From Aeromicrobium sp. Root495 (GTDB taxonomy: Bacteria; Actinomycetota; Actinomycetes; Propionibacteriales; Nocardioidaceae), in assembly GCF_001426755.1 (NCBI RefSeq), contig NZ_LMFJ01000001.1, forward strand, positions 659,546 through 710,684: 51,139 bases of DNA. Reading direction: 5' to 3'. Below are positions 35,270-43,814 of this stretch, piece by piece. The number at the start of each line of letters is the position of its first letter. Within the stretch, counting starts at the first letter, position 1. The notes under the pieces were generated by a model. It was not told the origin of the DNA, ran no database searches, and saw only the letters and a list, made by a program, of their open reading frames with translations. A program made the translations under genes and the position numbers.

Positions 35270-35304
35270 GACAGGAACATACTGGCGGAGCGGGCCGACA
35301 GGAA
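35270..35304. promoter_or_regulatory. Repeated GACAGGAA words between divergent MMPL and nuclease genes
   Basis: GACAGGAA occurs at 35270-35277 and 35297-35304; the first overlaps TGTCTGACA. On the minus strand CAGTAT and TATGTT lie between them and could be a -10 for the MMPL gene, so the words may be regulator half-sites. The remaining part of this 181-bp gap contains only short GC-rich dyads. Confidence 0.3.
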
Positions 35305-35415
35305 AGCATCCGTGGTGACCCTGGCCCCACCCTGAGCCGCCCCCGGGGCGGAGTTCGCCGCCCGTTCACCGGACGGCCCTGGACGCGGATCCCTCGATGG
35401 GGCACGGTCGTCGGC

Positions 35416-36216
35416 ATGACCCACGCCATCGGGGGACGGCGTCGGGTGACCCTGGTCGCCGTCGTCAGCCTCGTCCTCACCGTCATCACGTTCGCTCCGT
35501 CGAGCCCGGCCACCGCGGCCGGTCCTTACGACTCCACCTACTACGCGAGCGCGGTCGGCAAGACCGGCGAGCCGCTGCGCGACGCGCTGCACACGACCAT
35601 CTCCCGCATGGACAAGATCTCCTACGCCCAGGTGTGGGACGCCCTCAAGGACACGGACCGTGACCCCGCCAACTCCGCCAACGTCATCGAGATCTACTCC
35701 CGTCGCTCGGTGCCCGCGTCCACGAACGGGGGCGACGTCGACGACTGGAACCGCGAGCACGTCTGGGCCAAGTCGCACGGAGACTTCGGCACGGCCACCG
35801 GTCCCGGCACCGACGTGCACCACCTGCGGCCCGAGGACGTGACGGTCAACTCCGACCGCGGCAACCTCGACTTCGACGAGGGCGGCACGACGGTGAGCCA
35901 GTGCGGCGGGTGCCGACGCGACAGCAACTCGTTCGAGCCGCCGGACGCGGTGAAGGGCGACGTCGCCCGGATGATCTTCTACATGGCGGTGCGCTACGAG
36001 GGCGACGACGGCTGGGCCGACCTCGAGCCCAACGAGTCGACGTCCAACTCCTCCAACCCCAACATCGGCCGGCTGTCGGTGCTGCTGCGCTGGAACGCCC
36101 AGGACCCGCCGGACGCGTCGGAGAACCGTCGCAACGACCGCATCTACACGACCTGGCAGCACAACCGGAACCCGTTCATCGACCACCCGGAGTGGGCCGG
36201 CGCGATCTGGGGGTGA
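35416..36216 (+). CDS. Secreted endonuclease I-family nuclease
   Basis: 266 residues with an N-terminal signal peptide (RRR, then a hydrophobic core, cleavage near ATAA, about residue 35). The body matches the EndA/Endonuclease_1 type of beta-beta-alpha-Me nucleases: DDWNREHVWAKSHGDF and DVHHLRPED hold the metal and general-base His, followed by RGNLDFDEGG and FEPPDAVKGDVARMIFYMAVRY. All conserved core motifs are present. It should degrade DNA (and possibly RNA) outside the cell, e.g. for nutrient recovery. One Cys pair (QCGGC) might bind metal or form a disulfide. It lies 32 bp before folC but folC has its own leaderless promoter. Confidence 0.88.
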   Translation: MTHAIGGRRRVTLVAVVSLVLTVITFAPSSPATAAGPYDSTYYASAVGKTGEPLRDALHTTISRMDKISYAQVWDALKDTDRDPANSANVIEIYSRRSVPASTNGGDVDDWNREHVWAKSHGDFGTATGPGTDVHHLRPEDVTVNSDRGNLDFDEGGTTVSQCGGCRRDSNSFEPPDAVKGDVARMIFYMAVRYEGDDGWADLEPNESTSNSSNPNIGRLSVLLRWNAQDPPDASENRRNDRIYTTWQHNRNPFIDHPEWAGAIWG

Positions 36217-36235
36217 TCGGTGAGGGTGGCGCTGC

Positions 36236-36241
36236 GATACT
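36236..36241 (+). promoter_or_regulatory. folC -10 element GATACT, leaderless start
   Basis: GATACT ends seven bases before ATG 36249; at 17 bp upstream is GTGATC, a partial TTGACA match. No ribosome-binding site is present, so the message should begin at the ATG. Confidence 0.5.
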
Positions 36242-36248
36242 GGCAGCA

Positions 36249-37586
36249 ATGAACCCCACCTACGCCGAGGTCGAGCAGCTGCTGCTGGCCCGCTGGCCGG
36301 AGACGCGGCTCGAGCCCTCGCTCGAGCGCATCGCCGCGCTGTGCCGACTCCTCGGTGACCCCCAGTCCTCGTACCCCGTCATCCACCTCACCGGAACCAA
36401 CGGCAAGACGTCGACGGCCCGGATGATCGACTCGCTCCTGCGCGGGCTCGACCTGCGCACGGGGCGTTTCACCAGCCCGCACCTGCAGTCCATGACCGAG
36501 CGCATCAGCCTCGACGGCGTCCCGCTCTCCGAGGACCTCTTCGTCGACGCCTTCGCCGACGTGGCCGCCTACGCGCAGATCGTCGACGACAGCCAGCCGC
36601 ACCCGCTCTCGTTCTTCGAGCTCACCGTCGCCATGGCCTTCGCCGCGTTCGCCGACGCCCCCGTCGACGCCGCCGTGGTCGAGGTGGGGATGGGCGGCTC
36701 GTGGGACGCCACCAACGTGGCCGACGGCCAGGTCGCCGTCATCACCCCCATCGCGGTCGACCACGCCAAGTACCTCGGCGACCGGCCGGAGATCATCGCG
36801 CAGGAGAAGGCCGGGATCATCAAGCCCGGCGCCCACGTGATCCTCGCCGAGCAGGAGCCCGAGGCCTTCGACGTCATCATGCGACACAGCGTCGACGTCG
36901 GCGCCACCGTCGTGCGCGAGGGCGGCGACTTCGGGGTGGCCGACTACCTCACCGCCGTGGGCGGCCAGCAGATCGCCTTGCAGGGACTCGCGGCGCGCTA
37001 CGACGACATCTTCCTCCCGCTCCACGGGCAGCACCAGGCGCGCAACGCCGCCTACGCGCTCGCCGCGGTGGAGGCGTTCACCGGCGGCAAGGAGCTCGAC
37101 GCCGACATCGTCCGGGAGGCCTTCGCCCAGGTCTCCTCGCCCGGCCGGCTCGAGGTGGTGCGGCGCAGCCCCACCGTCCTGCTCGACGCCGCGCACAACC
37201 CGCACGGCATCCAGGCCTCGCTCGAGGCGGTGCAGGAGGCGTTCAGCTTCAGCCCGCTCATCGGCGTGGTCGGCGTGATGGCCGACAAGGACGTCGACGA
37301 GATCCTGCGCACGCTCGAGCCGGTCCTGGCCGAGATCGTCTGCACCCAGAGCTCCACGTCGCGCGCCATGCCCGCGCCGGAGCTGGCTGCTCTGGCCGAC
37401 GACATCTTCGGCGCCGAGCGCGTCACCGTGGCGAGCCGCCTCGACGACGCCCTCGAGCGCGCCATGGCCAAGGCCGACGCAGCCGAGGGCTACGAGGACT
37501 CGCTGGGCAGCGGCGGAGTGCTCGTCACCGGCTCGGTCGTCACGGTGGGCGAGGCCCGGGTCCTGTTCGGGGCTGAGACGCAGTGA
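36249..37586 (+). CDS. folC: Bifunctional folylpolyglutamate synthase/dihydrofolate synthase
   Basis: 445-residue Mur-ligase-fold enzyme that adds glutamate to dihydropteroate and to reduced folates with ATP. The P-loop HLTGTNGKTS (47-55) is followed by FTSPHLQSMTERI, the Mg-binding VEVGMGGSWDATN and, in the C-terminal domain, LLDAAHNPHG. Length is normal. It is followed with a four-base overlap by the DUF4233 gene, an arrangement found in many actinobacteria. Confidence 0.95.
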   Translation: MNPTYAEVEQLLLARWPETRLEPSLERIAALCRLLGDPQSSYPVIHLTGTNGKTSTARMIDSLLRGLDLRTGRFTSPHLQSMTERISLDGVPLSEDLFVDAFADVAAYAQIVDDSQPHPLSFFELTVAMAFAAFADAPVDAAVVEVGMGGSWDATNVADGQVAVITPIAVDHAKYLGDRPEIIAQEKAGIIKPGAHVILAEQEPEAFDVIMRHSVDVGATVVREGGDFGVADYLTAVGGQQIALQGLAARYDDIFLPLHGQHQARNAAYALAAVEAFTGGKELDADIVREAFAQVSSPGRLEVVRRSPTVLLDAAHNPHGIQASLEAVQEAFSFSPLIGVVGVMADKDVDEILRTLEPVLAEIVCTQSSTSRAMPAPELAALADDIFGAERVTVASRLDDALERAMAKADAAEGYEDSLGSGGVLVTGSVVTVGEARVLFGAETQ

Positions 37587-37951
37587 GGGGCATGTGTGCG
37601 GCGATGCTCACGCTGGAGGCCATCATCCTGGGGCTGAGCGTCCCGGTGATGATCTCGGTGGAGGACGTGCCCAAGGGGCCCGCGCTCGCGCTCGGACTGG
37701 GGCTCGCCGTGCTGTGCATCCTCACGGCCGGCTCGCTGCGCCGTCCGCAGGCCTACGTGGTGGGTCACGCCATCCAGGTCGGCGCCATCGCGCTCGGGTT
37801 CCTCGTGCCCATCATGTTCTTCGTGGGCGCGATGTTCGCAGCGCTGTGGGCCGGCGCCTTCGTGCTCGGCCGACGCATCGAGGACGACAAGGCGCGCTGG
37901 GCGGCCGAGGCCGCCGAGGCCGAGGGCGACCAGCCGCTGCCCGACGCCTGA
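37583..37951 (+). CDS. DUF4233 family membrane protein
   Basis: 122 residues with about four hydrophobic segments (LEAIILGLSVPVMI; ALALGLGLAVLCIL; AIQVGAIALGFLVPIMFFVGAMFAALWAGAFVL) and an acidic Ala/Glu-rich C-terminal tail. It belongs to the small DUF4233 family found between folC and ndk in actinobacteria. Function unknown. The GTG start overlaps the folC stop codon (GTGA), so it is translated with FolC. Confidence 0.85.
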   Translation: MRGMCAAMLTLEAIILGLSVPVMISVEDVPKGPALALGLGLAVLCILTAGSLRRPQAYVVGHAIQVGAIALGFLVPIMFFVGAMFAALWAGAFVLGRRIEDDKARWAAEAAEAEGDQPLPDA

Positions 37952-37978
37952 GCCCTCGCACCGCCGCCGTTTCGGACG

Positions 37979-37984
37979 TAGTCT
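37979..37984 (+). promoter_or_regulatory. -10 element TAGTCT, leaderless start of the phosphoesterase gene
   Basis: TAGTCT ends six bases before ATG 37991, so the predicted transcription start coincides with the ATG. No ribosome-binding site. Confidence 0.5.
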
Positions 37985-37990
37985 CAACGG

Positions 37991-38611
37991 ATGGTGCGTG
38001 TGCTGGCGGTCGCTGACGAAGAGGTCCTGACGTACGAGGACCGGGCCCGCTCGCTCGAGGTCGACCTCGTGGTCGCCGTGGGCGACCTGCCGTGGGACTA
38101 CCTCGAGCGCCTCGTGTCGATCATCGGCGCCCCGGCCGTCTACGTCCCGGGCAACCACGAGCCCCAGGCGCGCGTGTGTGCGCCCGAGGGCATGGTCTCC
38201 GCCGACGACCGGGTCATCGACGTCGCGGGGCTGCGCATCGCCGGCCTCGGCGGGTGCGTGACCTACAACGGGGGACCGCACCAGTTCACCCAGGCCGAGT
38301 ACGCCGAGCGCGCCGACCGCCTCGTCGAGCAGGCAGGTCCGGACGGCGTCGACCTCCTGCTCACCCATGCTCCGCCCTCAGGGCTCGGCGACGAGCCGGA
38401 CGACCCGTGCCACGTGGGCATCGAGGCGCTCCACCCCCTGCTGGACTCGCTGACGCCCGCCTGGCACCTGCACGGTCACGTGCATCCCTTCGGGCTCGCC
38501 AAGGCCGACCGGCACGTCGGCGCCACCACGATCCGCAACGTCATCCCGTGGACGGTCCTGGAGCTGGAGCCTCGCGTGCTCCTCGTGGCGAGCGAGGCCC
38601 GCTCGTGGTGA
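37991..38611 (+). CDS. Metallophosphoesterase with an altered first motif (DEE instead of DxH)
   Basis: 206 residues, calcineurin-like fold. Motifs VVAVGDLPWDYLE (GD), VPGNHEP (GNHE), LLTHAPP and LHGHVHPFG (GHxH) are intact. The first motif, normally DxH, reads AVADEEVL, so the first metal-ligand His is replaced by Glu; related actinobacterial proteins carry the same SDEV/ADEE form. It may hydrolyse a phosphodiester or nucleotide with a modified metal site. It overlaps the following ParB-like gene by four bases, suggesting a joint function. Confidence 0.85.
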   Translation: MVRVLAVADEEVLTYEDRARSLEVDLVVAVGDLPWDYLERLVSIIGAPAVYVPGNHEPQARVCAPEGMVSADDRVIDVAGLRIAGLGGCVTYNGGPHQFTQAEYAERADRLVEQAGPDGVDLLLTHAPPSGLGDEPDDPCHVGIEALHPLLDSLTPAWHLHGHVHPFGLAKADRHVGATTIRNVIPWTVLELEPRVLLVASEARSW

Positions 38612-39462
38612 GCAGCTCGGGCTCTCCGCGGGTCGACGCCGAGAGCGACTTCATGCGGGCCCGGCGCCACCAGGTGCTGCGGGCCCTCGCCGCTCGCCTC
38701 ACCAACGACACCGACGACGTGGTGCAGTCCCTGTCGTTCGACGAGGTCATCGAGGCCCTGGGCCGCCGCGGCGAGCACTACGTGGGCACCAAGGTCATCC
38801 CGCTCGACGCCATCGTGGGCTCGGTCGACAAGATGCGCGACTTCGACCGCCGCTTCCGCCCGACGTCGGCGAGGAGCCGCGAGCGGTGGGAGCGACTGGC
38901 CCGGGCGAGCCGGACGGGCGAGGTCATCCCGCCGATCGAGGTGTACCAGGTGGGCGACTACTACTTCGTCCAGGACGGACATCATCGCGTCTCGGTGGCG
39001 CGCAGCCTCGGCGTCGGGCTCATCGAGGCCCGGGTGACGGCCATCGACACCTTCCTGCGGCCCGTCGGCATCGAGGCCCGCGCCGATCTCGAGCTCAAGT
39101 TCTGGCGACGCCTGATGCTCGAGCGTGTCCCGTTCACGGGTGAGGCCCGGGCCGTCGTGGCCGTGGACACCCCGTCCATGTACGGCGAGATCGCCGAGAC
39201 GGTGGAGGCCTGGGCAGCCCGGACCATGCACGCGGAGGGTGCCTACATGGACCGCGAGACCATGGCGGCCCGCTGGTACGCCGAGGAGCTGGAGCCGGTG
39301 CTGCAGATGATCGAGGAGGCCGGTGTCCGCGGCGAGGACGAGCGTCCGGTCGAGGCCTACGTGCGGATCGCGTGCGAGCGCTACCGCCTCATCCGGGAGC
39401 ACGAGTGGAACGCCGAGGTGCTCGAGCAGGTCAAGCGCGGCAAGGGCAAGAAGCCTCGCTGA
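38608..39462 (+). CDS. ParB/Srx-like nucleotide-binding-domain protein
   Basis: 284 residues. The central part (about 65-165) is a ParB N-terminal-like domain: VIPLDAIVGSVD, GEVIPPIEVYQVGDYYFVQDGHHRVSVARSLG with the signature DGHHR (123-127) in place of the GERR/GxRR of chromosomal ParB. The remaining C-terminal half is helical and charged, with no HTH for DNA binding and no dimer domain of true ParB. The ParB/Srx fold binds CTP or ATP in ParB, SerK and sulfiredoxin. A role in chromosome segregation is therefore doubtful; kinase, nuclease or nucleotide-sensing functions are open. GTG 38608 overlaps the phosphoesterase stop codon. Confidence 0.75.
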   Translation: MSSSGSPRVDAESDFMRARRHQVLRALAARLTNDTDDVVQSLSFDEVIEALGRRGEHYVGTKVIPLDAIVGSVDKMRDFDRRFRPTSARSRERWERLARASRTGEVIPPIEVYQVGDYYFVQDGHHRVSVARSLGVGLIEARVTAIDTFLRPVGIEARADLELKFWRRLMLERVPFTGEARAVVAVDTPSMYGEIAETVEAWAARTMHAEGAYMDRETMAARWYAEELEPVLQMIEEAGVRGEDERPVEAYVRIACERYRLIREHEWNAEVLEQVKRGKGKKPR

Positions 39463-39519
39463 GCGTGACGTCCGAGGGCCAGGAGCCGGGCTCCCGGCCC
39501 TCGGACGTCACACCAGCGG
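39457..39519. terminator. Palindrome between convergent genes (repeat family copy 2)
   Basis: Perfect 16-bp arms GTGACGTCCGAGGGCC (39465-39480) and its complement (39496-39511), with an inner CCGGG/CCCGG stem in the loop and outer ends CGCTGAGC / ACCAGCG that also nearly pair. It overlaps the stop codon of the ParB-like gene and ends shortly before the ABC ATPase stop. It shares its CGCTGAGyGTGACGT ends with 7098-7162. Confidence 0.75.
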
Positions 39520-39525
39520 AGACGG

Positions 39526-40689
39526 TCAGAGGCCGACGGTGAGGTTCTCGCCGCTCGAGGGGTCGAAGAGGTGCATCTGGTCGGTGTCGATGAAGAGCGT
39601 CGTGTCGGCGTCCTCCTCGGCCTTGCTCGACGCGTCGAGCGAGACGACCAGCTGGGTGCGGAGCGAGTCGCTGTCGGACTCACGGGCCAGCTCCTTGAGC
39701 TGGTCCTGCACCGTGGCCTCGGCCTCGTAGGGGACGTAGGCGTACTGCTGGTCGCCGAGCCACTCGCGGACGTCGATGTGGGCCTTGAAGGTGCGGCTCG
39801 AGTCGACCTCGCCCTCGCCGATGACCGACACGTCCTCGAAGTGCTCGGGACGGACACCGGCCATGAGCAGGCCCTTGCCCGCCGTGCGCTCGGCCTTGTC
39901 GGCCGGGAGCGGGAAGGTGCCGAACGGCAGGGTGACCTCGGTGCCCTCCACGGTGGCGGGCAGGAAGTTCATGGGCGGTGAGCCGATGAAGCCGGCCACG
40001 AAGAGGTTGACGGGCTGCTCGTAGAGCTCGCGGGGTGAGGCGAGCTGCTGCAGGACGCCGCGCTTCATGACAGCCACGCGGTCGCCGAGCGTCATGGCCT
40101 CGGTCTGGTCGTGGGTGACGTAGACCGTGGTGATGCCGAGCTTCTTCTGCAGCCGGGCGATCTCGGTGCGCATCTGGCCGCGCAGCTTGGCGTCGAGGTT
40201 GGAGAGCGGCTCGTCGAACAGGAACGCCTTGGCCTCGCGCACGATGGCGCGACCCATGGCGACGCGCTGACGCTGGCCGCCCGAGAGGTTGGCCGGCTTG
40301 CGCTCCAGGTGCTCGTCGAGGTCGAGCGTCTTGCTGGCCTCGCGGACCTTCTCGTCGATCTCCTTCTCGGAGACCTTGGCCAGGCGCAGCGGGAACGCGA
40401 TGTTCTCGTACACCGTGAGGTGCGGGTACAGCGCGTAGTTCTGGAACACCATCGACAGGTTGCGGTCGCGGGGGGCGAGGTCGTTGACCCGCTCGCCGCC
40501 GATCAGCATGTCGCCGTCGGTGATGTCCTCCAGCCCGACGATCATGCGCAGCAACGTGGACTTCCCGCAGCCGGACGGACCGACCAGGATCAGGAACTCG
40601 CCGTCGGCGACGTCGATGCTGACGTCGTTCACGGCGGGGAACCCGTCGCCGTACTTCTTGACGATGTGCTTCATCTCGATGGTGGCCAT
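39526..40689 (-). CDS. ABC transporter ATPase, UgpC/MsmK type
   Basis: 387 residues. Walker A GPSGCGKST (37-45), Q-loop FQNYALYPHL, signature LSGGQRQRV, Walker B FLFDEPLSNLDAKLR and switch VTHDQTEAM are complete. A C-terminal TOBE/MalK-like regulatory domain (about 240-387) follows, with an acidic insertion (KAEEDADTTLF). It energises import by the two permeases encoded just upstream (four-base gap to the nearer). Such ATPases are often shared among several carbohydrate importers. Confidence 0.93.
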   Translation of the reverse strand: MATIEMKHIVKKYGDGFPAVNDVSIDVADGEFLILVGPSGCGKSTLLRMIVGLEDITDGDMLIGGERVNDLAPRDRNLSMVFQNYALYPHLTVYENIAFPLRLAKVSEKEIDEKVREASKTLDLDEHLERKPANLSGGQRQRVAMGRAIVREAKAFLFDEPLSNLDAKLRGQMRTEIARLQKKLGITTVYVTHDQTEAMTLGDRVAVMKRGVLQQLASPRELYEQPVNLFVAGFIGSPPMNFLPATVEGTEVTLPFGTFPLPADKAERTAGKGLLMAGVRPEHFEDVSVIGEGEVDSSRTFKAHIDVREWLGDQQYAYVPYEAEATVQDQLKELARESDSDSLRTQLVVSLDASSKAEEDADTTLFIDTDQMHLFDPSSGENLTVGL

Positions 40690-40693
40690 GAGA

Positions 40694-41536
40694 TCAACCC
40701 TTCACTGCGCCGGCGGTGAGGCCGGCGACGATCTTGCGCTGGAAGAACAGGACGAGGACGACGATGGGGATGGTGGCCACCACCGCCGCGGCGGCGAGCA
40801 GCGAGGCCGGCCGGTTGAACGGGTCGGCGCCGACGAAGAACGACAGCGCCGCGGGGATCGGTCGGGCCCGCTCGGTGGAGGTGAGCGAGATCCCGAAGAC
40901 GAAGTCGTTCCACGCGAAGAAGAACGTCAGGATGGCTGCGGTGAAGACGCCCGGCGCGGCCAGCGGCACGATCACCTTGCGGAACGCCTGCCACGGCGTG
41001 GCTCCGTCGACCTGGGCCGCCTGCTCCATCTCCCACGGGATCTCGCGGAAGAAGGCCGACAGCGTCCAGATGGCCAGGGGCAGGGTGAACGAGATGTACG
41101 GGATCATCAGGCCCCACCACGTGTCGTAGAGGCCGACGGTGCGCCACATGTCGAACAGCGGACCGACGAGCGAGACGACGGGGAACATCGCGATGACGAG
41201 TGCCGTGGTGAGCACGAACTTCTTGCCGCGGAACTCCAGCCTGGCGATGGCGTAGGCCGCGAGCGTCGCGAGCGCCACGGACAGGATGGTGGCGCTCAGC
41301 GAGACCACGATGGAGTTGCGGATGGCCAGCAGGAACGCGTCGTCCTGAAGCACCTGCTTGTAGTTGTCGAACCCTGCACCCGCCCCGGAGGCGGGGAAGA
41401 AGCCCGGGCTGCCGTTGGTGACGGCCTCCTGCGACTTGAAGGACAGGGAGACGATCCAGGCCACCGGGAGGAGGCACCAGAGGAGGATCAGCGTGACACC
41501 GACCCCGGTGCCGACCCGCTCTTTCACGTTGCTCAT
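40694..41536 (-). CDS. Carbohydrate ABC transporter permease (MalG-like)
   Basis: 280 residues with six predicted membrane segments and the EAA loop EMEQAAQVDGATPWQAFRKVIVPLA that docks on the ATPase. It belongs to the CUT1 family of oligosaccharide importers. ATG 41536 (MSNVKERV) is preferred to 41557 on the basis of the GGGGTGA sequence upstream and homologous length. It is encoded four bases after its partner permease gene. Confidence 0.92.
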   Translation of the reverse strand: MSNVKERVGTGVGVTLILLWCLLPVAWIVSLSFKSQEAVTNGSPGFFPASGAGAGFDNYKQVLQDDAFLLAIRNSIVVSLSATILSVALATLAAYAIARLEFRGKKFVLTTALVIAMFPVVSLVGPLFDMWRTVGLYDTWWGLMIPYISFTLPLAIWTLSAFFREIPWEMEQAAQVDGATPWQAFRKVIVPLAAPGVFTAAILTFFFAWNDFVFGISLTSTERARPIPAALSFFVGADPFNRPASLLAAAAVVATIPIVVLVLFFQRKIVAGLTAGAVKG

Positions 41537-41540
41537 CACG

Positions 41541-42485
41541 TCACCCCTGCCGTGCATCTGCGAGATCGACCCTGAACAGCTTCACGATCACGGCGGCGAC
41601 CACCAGGACCGAGAGGAAGAGCAGGACGGACAGCGCCGACCCGATCCCCAGCTGGAACTGCTCGATCACCTGGCGATACGTCAGGAACGAGATCGACTCG
41701 GTGTTGTTGGCACCCGCCGTCATGACGAAGATGTTGTCGAAGATCCGGTAGGCGTCGAGGGCCCGGAACAGGACGGCCACCATGATCGCGGCGCGCATGT
41801 TGGGCAGGATCACCTTGTAGAGCCGCTGGAACCACGTGGCGCCGTCGACCTTGGCGGCCTCGATCATGTCCTCGGACACCTGCGCCAGGCCGGCCAGCAG
41901 CAGGAGCGACATGAACGGCGTGGTCTTCCAGATCTCCGAGGCCATGATGGCCACGAGCGACGACCCCTGCTCGGCGAACCAGTTGAAGTCGGTGTCGATG
42001 AAGGGGAGCCAGCTGTTCACGAACCCGTTGGTGTTGGAGAACGCGAACTGCCACGCGAAGCCCGAGACCACCGTGATGACGCCGTAGGGGATCAGGATGG
42101 AGGTGCGGATGACGCCCCTCGCGAAGATCACCTTGTGCATGACCATGGCGAAGGCGAAGCCGATGACCAGCTCGAAGGACACCGTGACCACCATGATGAA
42201 CACGGTGATGAGCGTGTCGCGCCAGAAGAGGCCGTCGGTGAGCGCCGTGACGTAGTTGCTCAGGCCGATGAACGTGCGGTCGTCGGGTGCCGTGAGCGAG
42301 TAGTCGAAGAGCGACAGGTACAGCGCCCGCAGCATGGGGAACGCCGTGACGAGCAGCATGAGTGCCAGCGGCAGGGCCACGAGCTTGAGTGCGAGCCGGT
42401 TCTCGCTGCGCGAGCGGTCCGAGTCCGGCGCCTTGGGTGGCTTGGACGGCTTGTGGGACGTGGGTCTGGCTTCCGTGGTGGTCAC
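41541..42485 (-). CDS. Carbohydrate ABC transporter permease (MalF-like)
   Basis: 314 residues. A charged, Pro/Ser-rich cytoplasmic N terminus of about 35 residues precedes six membrane segments; the EAA loop is MIEAAKVDGATWFQRLYKVILPNMR. It pairs with the MalG-like subunit. GTG 42485 overlaps the binding-protein stop codon by four bases, showing translational coupling in the order binding protein, MalF, MalG, ATPase. Confidence 0.92.
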   Translation of the reverse strand: MTTTEARPTSHKPSKPPKAPDSDRSRSENRLALKLVALPLALMLLVTAFPMLRALYLSLFDYSLTAPDDRTFIGLSNYVTALTDGLFWRDTLITVFIMVVTVSFELVIGFAFAMVMHKVIFARGVIRTSILIPYGVITVVSGFAWQFAFSNTNGFVNSWLPFIDTDFNWFAEQGSSLVAIMASEIWKTTPFMSLLLLAGLAQVSEDMIEAAKVDGATWFQRLYKVILPNMRAAIMVAVLFRALDAYRIFDNIFVMTAGANNTESISFLTYRQVIEQFQLGIGSALSVLLFLSVLVVAAVIVKLFRVDLADARQG

Positions 42486-43801
42486 AGGAGTGCCTTTCCG
42501 CTCAGGATGTCCTCGAGGAACGAGGCCGACCTCTTCGGAGTGCCGGGCCCGACCGAGGTGGGCGAGTGCCAGCGGGACTGGATGGCGCTCGAGATCTGGC
42601 TGTAGAACGCGCTCTTGGGGCGCGGTCCGCCGGAGTCGACGCTCTCGCGCCACAGCGTGAGCAGCGCGGGCGGGTAGGCCTTCTTGAGCTCGTCGGAGTC
42701 GTACACCGACTGGCGCGAGGGCATGAGGCCCTCGTTGACCGCGAGAGCGCTCTGCGCCTTGGCGTCGGTGACGCAGATGGCGGCCTGCTGGGCGAGGTCG
42801 GGGTGCTTGGAGTACGCACCGACGCCGATGTCGATGCCGCCCACGGGAGGCTTGGACTCCTGGCCTGCGACGGTCTGCGGGTAGCGGGTGAACCCGAGGT
42901 CCTCGAGCTCGGCCTTGTCCTTGGGGCCGCCGGGCTTGCCGAGGAGTCCCTCGTAGTTCTTGTAGACGAAGGTCCAGTTCGTCATGAACTCCCCGGCGCC
43001 CTGGGCGGGGTACATCTGGCCCAGGCTCGTGCCCTCGTTGGAGGTGGTGAAGTCGGGCTGCGCGGCCTTGGACCGCGCGAGCTTGCGGATGACGGCGGCG
43101 GCGTCCTCGCCGGCCTGGGAGCTGATCGTGACCTTGGCGTCGCGGCCGCTCTCGACGGTGGACGGGTCGAGGATGTTGCCGCCCGCGCCCTGGATGAGCG
43201 AGTTGATCCAGACCACGTAGGCCTCGTACTTGTTGGCCTGGACGCCCACGGTGCCGTCGTTCTCGGACGCGGCGTCGATGACCTGGTCCCACGTGACGGG
43301 CTTGGTCATGTCGAGGCCTGCAGCCTCGGCGAGGGACTTGCGGTACCAGAGCACCTGCGTGTTGGCCCACTGCGGAGCGGCCACCACCTGGTCGTCCCAC
43401 TGCACGGTCTCGGCGATGCCCTTGAGGACGTCGTCGTCGAGGACCTTCCCGGCCAGGTCGCCCTTGAACGGCAGGAGCCACTTGGCGTTGGCGAACTCCG
43501 GCACGAAGACCGGGTCGAGGCTCATGAGGTCGGTGGAGCTGTCCTTGGCCGCGAGACGACGCGCGAGCTGCGTGCGCTGGTCGGTGGCGCTGGAGGGCAG
43601 CAGGTTGATCTTGATCGTGTACTCGTCGGTGCTGCAGCTCTTGGCCAGGGCGTTGAGCGTGTCCTGGCCGTCCGGGTTGATGTACCAGTTGAGCGTGGCC
43701 GGGCCGCTGTCGCCGCCGCCGCACGCGGTGAGGACGGAGCAGGCCAGGACAGCACTGGCTGCAGCGGCCACGGCACGGCGCGCTCGAGCAGGTCTTGTCA
43801 T
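42482..43801 (-). CDS. Maltose-type ABC transporter substrate-binding lipoprotein
   Basis: 439 residues of the extracellular solute-binding protein family 1. The signal peptide ends in a lipobox LTAC (Cys27), followed by GGGDSG. Ligand-lobe features include LNWYINPDGQDTLNALAKSC at the N terminus, VVAAPQWANTQVLWYRKSL and the MTNWTFVYKNY hinge. The neighbouring alpha-glucosidase points to maltose, trehalose or another alpha-glucoside as ligand. ATG 43801 has AAGGGGGAAAC upstream. Confidence 0.9.
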   Translation of the reverse strand: MTRPARARRAVAAAASAVLACSVLTACGGGDSGPATLNWYINPDGQDTLNALAKSCSTDEYTIKINLLPSSATDQRTQLARRLAAKDSSTDLMSLDPVFVPEFANAKWLLPFKGDLAGKVLDDDVLKGIAETVQWDDQVVAAPQWANTQVLWYRKSLAEAAGLDMTKPVTWDQVIDAASENDGTVGVQANKYEAYVVWINSLIQGAGGNILDPSTVESGRDAKVTISSQAGEDAAAVIRKLARSKAAQPDFTTSNEGTSLGQMYPAQGAGEFMTNWTFVYKNYEGLLGKPGGPKDKAELEDLGFTRYPQTVAGQESKPPVGGIDIGVGAYSKHPDLAQQAAICVTDAKAQSALAVNEGLMPSRQSVYDSDELKKAYPPALLTLWRESVDSGGPRPKSAFYSQISSAIQSRWHSPTSVGPGTPKRSASFLEDILSGKALL

Positions 43802-43814
43802 GTTTCCCCCTTCG

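Noticed and set aside
33036..35318. Long open frame (about 760 codons) on the + strand opposite the MMPL gene
   Set aside because: It is the antisense shadow of the MMPL gene in GC-rich DNA: the residues are mostly Asp, Glu, Arg, Gly and Val repeats with no domain, and the minus-strand protein has clear membrane helices and family motifs.
38608..39462. Chromosome partitioning protein ParB
   Set aside because: Only the N-terminal-like fold is present; the GxRR motif, HTH and dimer domain of true ParB are missing and no parA is adjacent.
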